Assembly: GCA_050249835.1 (NCBI GenBank) | Contig: JBFWPT010000009.1 | Span: 1-64,000, forward strand | Direction: 5' to 3' | DNA length: 64,000 bases | From: Miltoncostaea sp050249835 | GTDB taxonomy: Bacteria > Actinomycetota > Thermoleophilia > Miltoncostaeales > Miltoncostaeaceae | Translations under genes and position numbers: made by a program | Shown: positions 44,791 to 53,375 of the stretch, one piece after another | Numbering within the stretch: the first letter of the stretch is position 1 | How the letters are laid out: the number at the start of each line of letters is the position of its first letter | The notes under the pieces: generated by a model | Told to the model about the DNA's origin: nothing | The model's database searches: none | Seen by the model: the letters and a program-made list of their open reading frames with translations, nothing else

Positions 44791-46062
44791 ATGGGAGCTC
44801 GGACGCCGGGCGCCGGTCTCCGGGGCCGGACGTCGCCGCTGGTCGCCCTGGCGGGGTGCGCGATCCTGGCGGCTCCCGTGCCCGCTCTCGCGGGGCACCT
44901 CTCCCAGGCGCTCGACCACCTCGCCGCCCGGCAGGACCCCGCCGCGGGGGGCTTCGGCGCCGACGGCGGCACCGACCCGGCGTACACCGCCTGGGCGGCG
45001 ATGTCCGTCGCCGCCGCCCGCGAGGACGCCGCCGGCTGGCGGGCCGGCCGCCGGTCCCTGCGCGACGCGGTGGCCGCCACGGTGGACCGCGACGGCGTCG
45101 GCGGCACGGCGCGCCTCGCCGTGGCCGCGTCGGCCCTCGGCCTCGACCCCCGGGACACGGGGGGCCGCAACCTCGTTCGGGCGATCATCCGGGCGCAGGC
45201 CCCCGGCGGCGCGATCGGGCCGGACGCCGCCACCACGGCCTGGGGTGTCATCGCCCTCAGCAGCGCCGGCCTGGGGCCCGGCTGGCGGACCGTCGCCGAC
45301 GGCGCGGCCGCCCTCGAGCGGATGCAGCGGCCGGACGGCGGGTGGTCGATCCTCGAGGACGGCGGCCCGTCCACCCCCATCACCACCGCCGACGCCATCC
45401 AGGCGCTGGTCGCCGCCGGCCGCGTCCCGGCCGCGGGGTCGCTGCGCCGGGCGCGCGCCTACCTGCTCTCCGTGCAGAACCCCGACGGCGGGTTCCCGAC
45501 GGTGGCGGAGGGGCCGAGCACCGCCCTCACGACGGCCTGGGTGACGCTCGCGATCCGGGCCCTCGGGGAGCGGTCGAGCCGCCCGCCCTGGGGCGACCGC
45601 TCGGGGGGCCCGCTCGCCCTGCTCGCGCGCCTGCAGGGCTCCGACGGCGGCGTGCGCAACGCGGCGGGCTCCACCGCCCCGTCGGTGTGGGCGACGAGCC
45701 AGGCCGCGCTCGCCTTCGCGGGGAAGCCGCTGCCCCTCGCCGGGCCGGTCCCCCGCGCCGCGCCGCCGCCCGACCGCGCCCCGCGGGTGCTGGAGCGCAC
45801 GCCCCTCGGGGGCGGTCGGGTCGACGGCCGGCTCGTCGCGCGCTACGCCGACGACGAGGGCGGCACGGGGATCGATCCGGAGTCCGTGCGCCTCCACGTC
45901 GAGGGCCGCGACGTGACCCTGATGGCGAGGGTGACGTCCCAGGATCTGGTCCTGTCGGGGCTCGCGATACCCTCGGGGACGGTGCGCGTGCGGCTCACCG
46001 TGGCCGACCGGGCGGGGAACGTCACGACGGTCAGGTGGAGGGTCGTCGGCGCCGATCGTTGA
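44791..46062 (+). CDS. Secreted prenyltransferase/squalene-cyclase-like alpha/alpha-toroid protein
   Basis: A 423-residue exported protein with an N-terminal signal (SPLVALAGCAILAAPVPALAG). Repeated DGG(W/F) motifs (DPAAGGFGADGGTDPAYTAW, QRPDGGWSIL, QNPDGGFPTV, GSDGGVRNAAG) and alternating helices mark the alpha/alpha toroid of terpenoid-cyclase folds, without the DxDD-type catalytic motif. The C-terminus adds an Ig-like domain. A carrier or adhesive function is more likely than cyclisation. ATG 44791 is chosen because it directly precedes the signal peptide. Confidence 0.78.
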   Translation: MGARTPGAGLRGRTSPLVALAGCAILAAPVPALAGHLSQALDHLAARQDPAAGGFGADGGTDPAYTAWAAMSVAAAREDAAGWRAGRRSLRDAVAATVDRDGVGGTARLAVAASALGLDPRDTGGRNLVRAIIRAQAPGGAIGPDAATTAWGVIALSSAGLGPGWRTVADGAAALERMQRPDGGWSILEDGGPSTPITTADAIQALVAAGRVPAAGSLRRARAYLLSVQNPDGGFPTVAEGPSTALTTAWVTLAIRALGERSSRPPWGDRSGGPLALLARLQGSDGGVRNAAGSTAPSVWATSQAALAFAGKPLPLAGPVPRAAPPPDRAPRVLERTPLGGGRVDGRLVARYADDEGGTGIDPESVRLHVEGRDVTLMARVTSQDLVLSGLAIPSGTVRVRLTVADRAGNVTTVRWRVVGADR

Positions 46063-46137
46063 GGGGTGAACGAGGTTGCGGCGCGGCCGACGCCTCTGCC
46101 ACACTCGACGGGGAACACGACGTCACGAGGAGTGCCG

Positions 46138-46461
46138 ATGGTCACGCTCACGCAGGAGGCGAAGGACAAGCTCCGCGCGCTGATCTCCGAGGAGGACGAT
46201 CCGCAGGCCGGACTCCGCGTGCAGGTGGTCCCCGGCGGCTGCTCGGGCTTCGAGTACGACCTCTCACTGGCCTCCCCGGCCGAGGGCGACGAGGTCGTGG
46301 AGGGCGGCGACGGCGTGCGGGTCATCATCGACCGCTTCAGCGTGCCGTACCTGCTCGGCGTCGAGCTCGACTACGAGGAGGGCTTCCAGGGCGCCGGGTT
46401 CCTCATCAACAACCCGAACGCCTCGGCCTCCTGCGGCTGCGGTAAGTCCTTCCAGGCCTGA
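46138..46461 (+). CDS. A-type iron-sulfur carrier protein (IscA/ErpA family)
   Basis: A 107-residue HesB/IscA-type carrier that delivers Fe-S clusters to apoproteins. The three cluster-ligand Cys are in GGCSGF and SCGCGKSF at the C-terminus, and FLINNPNA is typical. ATG 46138 follows GAGGAG at good spacing. It is monocistronic, ending at a hairpin shared with the convergent CAP gene. Confidence 0.93.
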   Translation: MVTLTQEAKDKLRALISEEDDPQAGLRVQVVPGGCSGFEYDLSLASPAEGDEVVEGGDGVRVIIDRFSVPYLLGVELDYEEGFQGAGFLINNPNASASCGCGKSFQA

Positions 46462-46468
46462 CCGGCCG

Positions 46469-46485
46469 CCCGCGCGGCGCGCGGG
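46469..46485. terminator. Bidirectional hairpin between the Fe-S carrier and CAP genes
   Basis: CCCGCGC (46469-46475) and GCGCGGG (46479-46485) form a 7-bp stem with a GGC loop, directly between the two convergent stop codons. Confidence 0.5.
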
Positions 46486-47010
46486 TCAGGAGCCGTAGTC
46501 GGCGGTGACGTAGGTCGCCGAGCAGCCGGCGCCGATCGCCACCCCCGCGCCGGCCCAGCGGAAGCGCGGGTTCAGCAGGTTCGCCCGGTGGGGCGGGCTC
46601 GCCATCCACATCGCGACGGTGCGCCGGGCGGTGCCGGCCTCGCAGCCGGACATCATCGCCACGTTCTCGCCCAGCCACCGGTTCCGGGGGAACCCGGCCG
46701 CGGCGAGGCGCTCCCAGAACGCGGTGCCCCCGCGGCCCTCGTGGGTGAGCTGACCGATCCGCAGCTGGTAGCGGCTGTGCGCCCGGGCCGGGGCCCGCAG
46801 GGCCGGGTGGGGGCGCAGGGCGCGGCGGTCGCGGGCCTCGCGCACCCGGTTCATCTCGGCGAGGAGGGCGGCCTCCATCTGCGCCGGCGCCGGCGCGGCC
46901 TGCGGCTGGGGGGTGTCGCCCTCGTCCTGCGCGGCCGCGGGCGCGGCCGCCACGGCGACGACGGAGAGGACGGTGGCCAGGGCGGCCACCGCTGCGGCAC
47001 GAGCGGGCAT
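46486..47010 (-). CDS. Secreted CAP (SCP/PR-1) domain protein
   Basis: A 174-residue exported protein: signal peptide (AAVAALATVLSVVAVAAAPAAA), Pro/Ala linker, then a CAP domain with LLAEMNRVREARDRRAL, LRAPARAHSRYQL, THEGRGG, GENVA and MWMASPPHRANLLNPRFRWAGAGVA. CAP proteins bind lipids or act in the wall; bacterial roles are mostly unknown. It begins 103 bases before the divergent thiolase gene. Confidence 0.9.
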   Translation of the reverse strand: MPARAAAVAALATVLSVVAVAAAPAAAQDEGDTPQPQAAPAPAQMEAALLAEMNRVREARDRRALRPHPALRAPARAHSRYQLRIGQLTHEGRGGTAFWERLAAAGFPRNRWLGENVAMMSGCEAGTARRTVAMWMASPPHRANLLNPRFRWAGAGVAIGAGCSATYVTADYGS

Positions 47011-47113
47011 CCACCCCTGTATCGGCGGGGCGCCCGCGCGCCTCAACAGGCCGGGGGGCCCGCGCGGCCGGTAGGTTCCACCACGACATGGCCGCCGACC
47101 GTGGAGCCCCGCC

Positions 47114-48304
47114 GTGGACGTCGTGATCGCCAGCGCGGTGAGGACCCCCATCGGATCGTTCATGGGCGGGCTGGCCCCGGTGCCGGCGCCCGAGCTGGGC
47201 GGGCTCGTCGTGGCCGAGGCGCTGCGCCGCGCTGGGGTGGCCGGCGCGCGCGTCGACGAGGTGCTGATGGGCAACGTCCTGTCGGCCGGCCTCGGCCAGA
47301 ACCCCGCCCGGCAGGCGGCCCTCGCGGGGGGCGTTCCCGAGTCGGTCCCCGCGAGCACCGTCAACATGGTCTGCGGCTCCGGCCTGCGGGCGGTGGGCCT
47401 TGCGGACCAGGCGATCCGCGCCGGCGACGCCCGCGTGGTGGTGGCCGGGGGGATGGAGAACATGAGCGCCGCCTCGTACCTCCTGCCGGGCATGCGCGCC
47501 GGCGCCCGGATGGGGGACGCGAAGGCCGTGGACTCCATGGTCCACGACGGCCTCTGGTGCGCCATTTGCGACGTCCACATGGGCATCACGGCGGAGAACG
47601 TCGCCCGCGAGGACGGCATCACCCGCGAGGACCAGGACGCCTTCGCCCTCCGCAGCCACCAGCGCGCGGCCCAGGCAATCGCCGACGGGGCGTTCTCGGA
47701 CGAGGTGCTCCCGGTGAGCGTGCCGGCGCGGCGCGGCGACCCGGTGGTGGTCGAGCGCGACGAGCACCCCCGCCCGGACACGACGCTCGAGGGGCTGGGG
47801 CGCCTGCGCCCGGCCTTCGACGCCGGCGGGACGGTCACGGCCGGCACGTCGTCCGGCATCAACGACGGCGCCGCCGCCACCGTCGTCATGTCCGCCGAGG
47901 CCGCGCGCGAGCTGGGCGCCCCCGTCATGGCGCTCATCCGCGGCCACGCCATGGCCGGCGTCGCGCCGCGGGTGATGGGGCTCGGCCCGGTCGACGCGGT
48001 GCGCTCCGCGGTCGCGAAGGCCGGGGTGTCCCTGGGGGACATCGACCTCATCGAGCTGAACGAGGCCTTCGCGGCCCAGTCCCTGGCCGTCGGCCGCCGG
48101 CTCGGCCTGGACCCGTCCCGCACCAACGTCCACGGCGGCGCCATCGCGCTCGGCCACCCCATCGGGGCGTCCGGGGCGCGGGTCCTCACCACGCTCCTGC
48201 ACACGATGGCCCGCCGTGGGGCGCGGCTCGGCCTGGCGGCCCTCTGCATCGGCGGCGGGCAGGGCATCGCGATGGTGGTCGAGAGGCCGGCCGGCACGGC
48301 GTGA
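47114..48304 (+). CDS. Acetyl-CoA acetyltransferase (thiolase)
   Basis: A 396-residue thiolase joining or splitting acyl-CoAs. The nucleophile Cys is in TVNMVCGSGLRA, and the catalytic residues are in NEAFAAQS, GHPIGASGARV and CIGGGQG. The length is typical of biosynthetic acetoacetyl-CoA thiolases, but degradative use cannot be excluded. GTG 47114 follows GTGGAG; a -10-like TAGGTT lies at 47072-47077. The stop overlaps an acyltransferase gene. Confidence 0.94.
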   Translation: MDVVIASAVRTPIGSFMGGLAPVPAPELGGLVVAEALRRAGVAGARVDEVLMGNVLSAGLGQNPARQAALAGGVPESVPASTVNMVCGSGLRAVGLADQAIRAGDARVVVAGGMENMSAASYLLPGMRAGARMGDAKAVDSMVHDGLWCAICDVHMGITAENVAREDGITREDQDAFALRSHQRAAQAIADGAFSDEVLPVSVPARRGDPVVVERDEHPRPDTTLEGLGRLRPAFDAGGTVTAGTSSGINDGAAATVVMSAEAARELGAPVMALIRGHAMAGVAPRVMGLGPVDAVRSAVAKAGVSLGDIDLIELNEAFAAQSLAVGRRLGLDPSRTNVHGGAIALGHPIGASGARVLTTLLHTMARRGARLGLAALCIGGGQGIAMVVERPAGTA

Positions 48305-48984
48305 GGCGGCGGGAGCGCCCGGCGGACGGGGTCCACTGGCGCCCGCCCCCGGGCGGGGTGCGGCGGCCGGTCTGGGCCTTCGGCCTCCACCTGCTCGGCG
48401 CCACCGCCCCCCGGGCGCTGGGGTACCGCGTCGAGGGGCGCCGGCACATCCCGGACACCGGCGGGGTCCTGGTGCTGGCGAACCACCCGGCCGACCTCGA
48501 CCCGCCCGCCGTCGGCCTCGCCTGCGGGCCGCGGCCGGCGCAGTACATGGCGCTGGCGAAGCACTTCACCCGGCTGCCGCTGGCGACCCTGCTGTTCGCG
48601 CTGGGCGCGTTCCCGGTGCGCACCGACAGGCCCGACCTGCGGGCGATGCGGTACGCCCGCGAGCAGCTCGCGCTGGGGCGGCTCGTGATCGTGTTCCCCG
48701 AGGGGGGCGCCTCCTGGAGCCCGGTGCTCGGCCCCTTCCGCGAGGGCGCCGGCCACCTGGCCCTGACACCCGGTGTCACGGTGGTGCCCGCCGCGGTCTG
48801 GGGCACCCAGGCGGTCCTGCGCGGGTGGCGCCCGGTGGGGAGGGGGCCGGTGCGGGTGTCGTTCGGCCCGCCGCTGGGCGTGCCGGCCGAGGGGACGCCC
48901 CGCGAGCGCGCCGCCGCCGTCACCGCGGACGCCCGGGCGGCGATCGAGGCCCTGCTGGCCCCGCTGGTGCGCGCCGCTCCCTGA
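48301..48984 (+). CDS. PlsC-like acyltransferase
   Basis: A 227-residue LPLAT-family acyltransferase with NHPADLDPP (NHxxxxD) near residue 60 and FPEGGASW near residue 132. It is more diverged than the plsC at 12510 and lacks an obvious long membrane segment. The acceptor is unknown. The GTG overlaps the thiolase stop, suggesting a joint lipid-metabolic role. Confidence 0.85.
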   Translation: MRRRERPADGVHWRPPPGGVRRPVWAFGLHLLGATAPRALGYRVEGRRHIPDTGGVLVLANHPADLDPPAVGLACGPRPAQYMALAKHFTRLPLATLLFALGAFPVRTDRPDLRAMRYAREQLALGRLVIVFPEGGASWSPVLGPFREGAGHLALTPGVTVVPAAVWGTQAVLRGWRPVGRGPVRVSFGPPLGVPAEGTPRERAAAVTADARAAIEALLAPLVRAAP

Positions 48985-49053
48985 TCCCCCCTCCCGTCCG
49001 GCCGGGCGGCCCGGTAGCGTTCCCCGCGGTCACGACAGGAGGACGGACGAACG

Positions 49054-50034
49054 ATGGCGACCGCGGGGTGGTACGGCGATCCGACGAGCGAGGGCCGGCT
49101 GCGCTACTGGGACGGCGCCGCCTGGACCGAGCACATCAGCGTGGACGGCGGCACCGCCGTCGAGCCCATCACGGGCATCCCGCCCGCCCCTCCGTCGGGG
49201 CTCCCCGCCGGGGCCGAGGCGGAGGCACAGGCCGCGGCGCCCGCCGAGGCGCCGGTCGGGGCCACCCAGGTCTCGCCGCGCGTGGACGCGCCCGCGCCGG
49301 GGTCCTTCGGCGCCCCCGCGCCGGCGCCGGCCGACCTCGGCGGCTTCGGCCCGCCCGCCGCGACCGGCGGCGTGCCGTACCCGCCCACGATGGTCGCCCG
49401 CGCCGGCTTCGTGATCGCCGCCATCGGCGGCGTGCTGACGGCCGCGTCCGCGGGCTCGGTCGCCGTCGAGCAGGAGACGCCGTTCGGCATCAACCAGATC
49501 TCCGTCGCCGGCGGCTCCTGGCTCGGCATCGTCGCCGCCGTGCTCTGCGTCGCGGCCGCGGCGGCGCCGTGGGCGTGGGCCCGCGTCGTCGGGGTCTTCG
49601 CGTCCGCCTTCTTCGCGGGCTTCATCGCCCTGGCCCTCATCGGCTTCCGCTCCTCCGAGGACCTGCTGGCGGGCTTCGACGTGTCCCTCGGCACCGCCGG
49701 ATGGCTCATGTTCCTGGGATCCCTGCTGCTGTTCGTCGGGACGGGAATCGCGCTGGCCCGCTTCCGGGTGCCGGCCACCGGCCCCGACCCGTCGCGCTCG
49801 CCGGGGGGCGGCAAGTCCGTCGTCTCGCTCGTGCTCGGGATCATCGGCGTCCTCATCCCGCCGGTGGCCGCCCCGGCCGTGGGGGTCGGGCTCTTCGCGC
49901 TCGATGACATCACGGCGTCCGGCGGCCGCCTCTCGGGCCGAGGCTTCGCGAAGGCCGGGATCATCCTCGGCGTCCTGTCGCTCGTGGGCTGGGCCGTTGC
50001 CCTCGTGCTGATGATGATCCTCATCCAGCCCTAG
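49054..50034 (+). CDS. DUF2510/DUF4190-type membrane protein
   Basis: A 326-residue protein. Residues 1-30 are a DUF2510 motif (TAGWYGDPTSEGRLRYWDGAAWTEH), followed by a Pro/Ala linker and several membrane segments (for example AGFVIAAIGGVLTAASAG). A C-terminal DUF4190-like region follows (VVSLVLGIIGVLIPP ... GRGFAKAGIILGVLSL). The function is unknown; the family is typical of actinobacteria. ATG 49054 follows GGAGG. Confidence 0.82.
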   Translation: MATAGWYGDPTSEGRLRYWDGAAWTEHISVDGGTAVEPITGIPPAPPSGLPAGAEAEAQAAAPAEAPVGATQVSPRVDAPAPGSFGAPAPAPADLGGFGPPAATGGVPYPPTMVARAGFVIAAIGGVLTAASAGSVAVEQETPFGINQISVAGGSWLGIVAAVLCVAAAAAPWAWARVVGVFASAFFAGFIALALIGFRSSEDLLAGFDVSLGTAGWLMFLGSLLLFVGTGIALARFRVPATGPDPSRSPGGGKSVVSLVLGIIGVLIPPVAAPAVGVGLFALDDITASGGRLSGRGFAKAGIILGVLSLVGWAVALVLMMILIQP

Positions 50035-50071
50035 GACCCCAGGGGCCGGGCGCCCCGCTCGAGGTCCTCCC

Positions 50072-50095
50072 GCCCGGCGCCGCACGGCGCCGGGC
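50072..50095 (+). terminator. Hairpin terminator after the DUF2510 gene
   Basis: A perfect 10-bp stem, GCCCGGCGCC (50072-50081) and GGCGCCGGGC (50086-50095), with a GCAC loop. There is no U-tract. Confidence 0.55.
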
Positions 50096-50152
50096 GATGA
50101 GACTTTCCTCATACCGGCGGGTCCCCCGGCGGGGCTGTGCCACGATCCACCG

Positions 50153-50680
50153 GTGAGGCATCTGCGGGATCTCCTGGGCGGCCGCGGGCCGCTCGTCGCC
50201 GTCGCCGTCGCCGTGATCCTGGGGATCGTGGCGAGCGTGGTGGTGGGCCGCTGGACCTCGGGGCAGGCGGCCATCCCGCCGGACGACCTGCCCGTGGTGG
50301 AGGTTCCGGCCGCCGACGCGCCGCGCAGCCCGGCCACGACCCGCCGGACGCCCGTCCGGCCGCCGGCGCGGGAGGCGCCCGGCGGCGGCGACGCCCCGGC
50401 CTCCCCGCGGGCGACCCCCGCCCCCGCGCCCGACCCCGCGCCGCGCGCGGCCGAGCAGCCGGAGCCCCAGCCGGATCCCGCGCCCGCCGCGCCGCGGCCG
50501 CGCACCCGTCCCACGCCCCAGCCCCAGCCCGCCCCGGCGCCGGCGCCCGCCCCCGCTCCTGCCCCGCCGGCCGACGACGACGGCCGCCGCGACGACGACG
50601 CGCCCTCGCCCGAGACCGACGACGATGATGATGGCGACGACCTCACCGACACGAACACCCCCGACGCCACCGACGGCTGA
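50153..50680 (+). CDS. Membrane protein with Pro/Ala-rich extracytoplasmic tail
   Basis: A 175-residue protein with one N-terminal membrane segment (LVAVAVAVILGIVASVVVG) and then a long low-complexity tail of PAPAP repeats ending in an acidic run (DDDDDGDD). No domain is recognisable. It overlaps the histidine kinase gene by 56 bases, so it is the first gene of that two-component operon and may act as its partner or sensor accessory (inference). Confidence 0.65.
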   Translation: MRHLRDLLGGRGPLVAVAVAVILGIVASVVVGRWTSGQAAIPPDDLPVVEVPAADAPRSPATTRRTPVRPPAREAPGGGDAPASPRATPAPAPDPAPRAAEQPEPQPDPAPAAPRPRTRPTPQPQPAPAPAPAPAPAPPADDDGRRDDDAPSPETDDDDDGDDLTDTNTPDATDG

Positions 50681-52079
50681 TCCCGCGCCGCCCCCCGCGC
50701 CCCGCCCCCCACGGCGGCGGGCGGGCCTCGGCCTGCGCGGACGCGTGCTGGGCGTCTACGCCCTGCTGCTCGGGCTGGCGCTGGCGCTGACGTCCATCGT
50801 CACCTTCCAGCAGGCCGACCAGGCCCAGCAGCGCGCGGTGGACGACGAGCTGCGTGAGGAGGTCGTGGACTTCCAGGCGGCGATCGAGGCGGGCCGCAAC
50901 GACGGCCTCACGGCCCGCGAGGCCGTGGACTCCTACCTGGACGCCTGGCCCTCGGCCGACCGGGACACGCTCGTCGTGTGGATCGGCGCGTCGGGCATCC
51001 AGGCGGAGGGCCCGCTGGGACCGGACCCGGAGCTCGTGGGGCTCGTGTCCGGGGTCACCCGCCCCGGCATCACGTCCGTCGACACCGCGGGCGGGGAGGC
51101 CCGCGTGCTGAGCACGCCGATCGTGGTGGGTGACCGCCAGGTGGGCGCGGTGGCGGCGGCGCGCCTCACCCAGGCCGACCGGGACGCCCTTTTCGAGCGC
51201 CGCGCGGCGGTCTTCCTGGCCACGGCCCTCGCCTTCGCGCTGGCGTCCGGCATCGCCTGGTTCATCCTCGGGCGCATGCTGCGGCCGGTGAAGGACATGG
51301 CCACCACCGCCGACGCGATCGCCCGCGAGGGGGACCTGACCCGCCGCATCCAGGTCTCCTCGCGCTCCGACGAGGTGGGGGACCTGGCCCGCACCTTCAA
51401 CACGATGCTCGGGCGGCTGGAGGCCGCGTTTACGCGGGAGCAGCGCTTCATCCGCGAGGCCTCACACGAGCTGCGCACCCCGATCACCATCTGCCGCGGG
51501 CACCTCGAGGTGCTGGGCGCCGACCCGGACCCCGCCGACGTGCAGGAGGCGATCACGATCGTGGTGGAGGAGCTCGGGCGGATGGGGCGCATCGTGGAGG
51601 ACATGACGACGCTGTCCCGCATCGAGGACCCGGGATTCCTGCGCGTGCAGCCGGTCTCCATGCGCGACTTCGTCACCGAGGTGGCGCGGGCCGCCGAGCC
51701 GCTGCTGGGCGGGCGCCTGCAGGTGGAGACCCCTCCCGCGGGCGCGGTCGTTGACGCGGACCCCCAGCGGCTCACGCAGGCGATCCTCAACCTCGTCCAG
51801 AACGCGGCCCTCCATTCGAAGGGGGAGGCGCCGGTCGAGTTGCGCGTCGTGCGCCGGCCCTCCGCGTGGCGCATCGAGGTGGCCGACGAGGGGGGCGGCA
51901 TCCCCGCCGGCGAGGAGGACCGCCTGTTCCGCCCGTTCAACCGGGGGGCCACCCGGAGCCCCGGCTCCGGCCTGGGCCTCGCGATCGTCCGCGGCATCGC
52001 CGAGGCGCACGGGGGCGCCGCGGGGGTCGACAACCGCCCCGGGGTCGGGGCCACGTTCTGGATCGAGGTGCCGGTATGA
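50625..52079 (+). CDS. Membrane sensor histidine kinase
   Basis: A 484-residue kinase: Pro-rich N-terminus, membrane segment (VLGVYALLLGLALALTSIV), extracytoplasmic sensor region (about 65-195), second membrane segment, HAMP (LRPVKDMATTADAIAREGDLTRRI), dimerisation helix with phospho-His in REASHELRTPI, and catalytic ATPase boxes (NLVQNAALHS, DEGGGIP, GSGLGLAIV). All catalytic motifs are present. The start could be any of several ATGs at 50625-50631. It is coupled to the regulator by ATGA. Confidence 0.93.
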   Translation: MMMATTSPTRTPPTPPTADPAPPPAPRPPRRRAGLGLRGRVLGVYALLLGLALALTSIVTFQQADQAQQRAVDDELREEVVDFQAAIEAGRNDGLTAREAVDSYLDAWPSADRDTLVVWIGASGIQAEGPLGPDPELVGLVSGVTRPGITSVDTAGGEARVLSTPIVVGDRQVGAVAAARLTQADRDALFERRAAVFLATALAFALASGIAWFILGRMLRPVKDMATTADAIAREGDLTRRIQVSSRSDEVGDLARTFNTMLGRLEAAFTREQRFIREASHELRTPITICRGHLEVLGADPDPADVQEAITIVVEELGRMGRIVEDMTTLSRIEDPGFLRVQPVSMRDFVTEVARAAEPLLGGRLQVETPPAGAVVDADPQRLTQAILNLVQNAALHSKGEAPVELRVVRRPSAWRIEVADEGGGIPAGEEDRLFRPFNRGATRSPGSGLGLAIVRGIAEAHGGAAGVDNRPGVGATFWIEVPV

Positions 52080-52735
52080 AGGTGCTGGTCGTCGAGGACG
52101 AGGCGCGCATCGCCTCGTTCCTGGTCCGGGGCCTGCGGGCCCAGGGCTACGCCGTGGAGCACGTCTCCACGGGGGAGGAGGCCCTGCGCGGCGCCGGCGA
52201 CCCGGGCCTCGACCTGATGATCCTGGACCTCGGGCTGCCCGACATCGACGGCACCGAGGTGCTGCGGACGCTGCGTGACGGCGGGTCGCGCCTGCCGATC
52301 CTGGTGCTCACCGCCCGCGGGGACGTGTCGGACCGCGTGGAGGGTCTCGACCTGGGCGCGGACGACTACCTCACCAAGCCGTTCGCGTTCGACGAGCTGC
52401 TCGCGCGCATCCGCGCCCGCGTGCGCGAGCAGGACGGGGGCCCGGCCACGCAGCTGCGGGTCGGCGACGTGGAGCTGGACATCCCCACCCGGCGGGTGAG
52501 CGTGGGGGAGGCCCGGCACGACCTGACGGCCCGCGAGTTCTCGCTGCTGCAGGTCTTCCTGCGCCGCCCCGGGCAGGTGCTCACGCGCGAGCAGATCCTC
52601 TCGCAGGTCTGGGAGCTCGACTGGGACCCCGGCTCGAACGTCGTGGACGTCTACGTGGGCTACCTGCGCAAGAAGGTGGGCGACGCGCGCATCGAGACGG
52701 TCCGCGGGGTGGGCTACCGCTTCGTCGGCGGCTGA
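52076..52735 (+). CDS. OmpR/PhoB-type response regulator
   Basis: A 219-residue regulator: receiver domain with acidic pocket VVEDEARI, phospho-acceptor Asp in MILDLGLPDIDG, LTARG and the Lys in YLTKPF, then a winged-helix DNA-binding domain (LTAREFSLLQVFLRRPGQVLTREQIL, VVDVYVGYLRKKVG). It partners the overlapping histidine kinase; the signal is unknown. Confidence 0.95.
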   Translation: MKVLVVEDEARIASFLVRGLRAQGYAVEHVSTGEEALRGAGDPGLDLMILDLGLPDIDGTEVLRTLRDGGSRLPILVLTARGDVSDRVEGLDLGADDYLTKPFAFDELLARIRARVREQDGGPATQLRVGDVELDIPTRRVSVGEARHDLTAREFSLLQVFLRRPGQVLTREQILSQVWELDWDPGSNVVDVYVGYLRKKVGDARIETVRGVGYRFVGG

Positions 52736-52739
52736 GGTG

Positions 52740-53333
52740 TTATCGGCGTGAGGGAACGGGGTGGCGGAACCGGGGGCGCCGCCGCTCGATCGTGGCCCGC
52801 CAGTCGATCAGCGTGAGCAGCCAGAGCGCGCCGGCGACGAGCAGGAGGCCGAGGATCACGGACCACGGGCCCACCCAGGCGCGGAGGCGGTCCGCCAGAT
52901 CGTCCGCCGCGCCGCCGACCACGGCCACCCCGATGCCATAGGTGACGAGGCGGCCGACGAAGCAGGACGCCGCCACGACGCGCAGGTCGATGCGCAGCAG
53001 GCCCGCCGCGGTGTAGAGGGCCCCGGCCGGCGGGGGCGAGGCGGCGAGGACGGCGGCGACGCCCCAGGTGCTCTTCCGCCGGTGGAGGACGTCCGCGAGG
53101 ACGTCGAGGTTCTCGCGGCTGGACCGGCTCAGCAGGCGGGGCCCGAACGTCCGCGCGGTGAGCGCCAGGATCGTGCGTCCCGCCGCGGCACCGGCCGCGC
53201 CCGCCACGACCATCAGGGCGGGGCTGGCGTCGAACTCGACCGCCAGGTAGGCGAGCAGCAGCCACGACGGAGGCAGCGGGATGGGCGTCGCGGTCATCGC
53301 GGCGACGATGGCCGCGGCGAGCAGGTACTCCAT
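52740..53333 (-). CDS. VTT/DedA-like membrane protein
   Basis: A 197-residue polytopic protein with features of the SNARE-associated/VTT (DedA) family: PIPLPPSWLLLAYLA, GAAAGRTILALTARTFG and SPPPAGALYTAAGLLR as re-entrant-like Pro-rich segments, and about five hydrophobic helices. Family members scramble or transport lipid carriers. The similarity is moderate. It is convergent with the response regulator, 4 bases apart. Confidence 0.65.
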   Translation of the reverse strand: MEYLLAAAIVAAMTATPIPLPPSWLLLAYLAVEFDASPALMVVAGAAGAAAGRTILALTARTFGPRLLSRSSRENLDVLADVLHRRKSTWGVAAVLAASPPPAGALYTAAGLLRIDLRVVAASCFVGRLVTYGIGVAVVGGAADDLADRLRAWVGPWSVILGLLLVAGALWLLTLIDWRATIERRRPRFRHPVPSRR

Positions 53334-53375
53334 CGGCCCGAGGGTACCGGCCCCATGGGCCGTACCCGGGGGCGG

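Noticed and set aside
47088..47126. Short ORF from ATG 47088 before the thiolase gene as a leader peptide
   Set aside because: It overlaps the thiolase start in another frame without coupling geometry, and a normal GGAG site serves GTG 47114.
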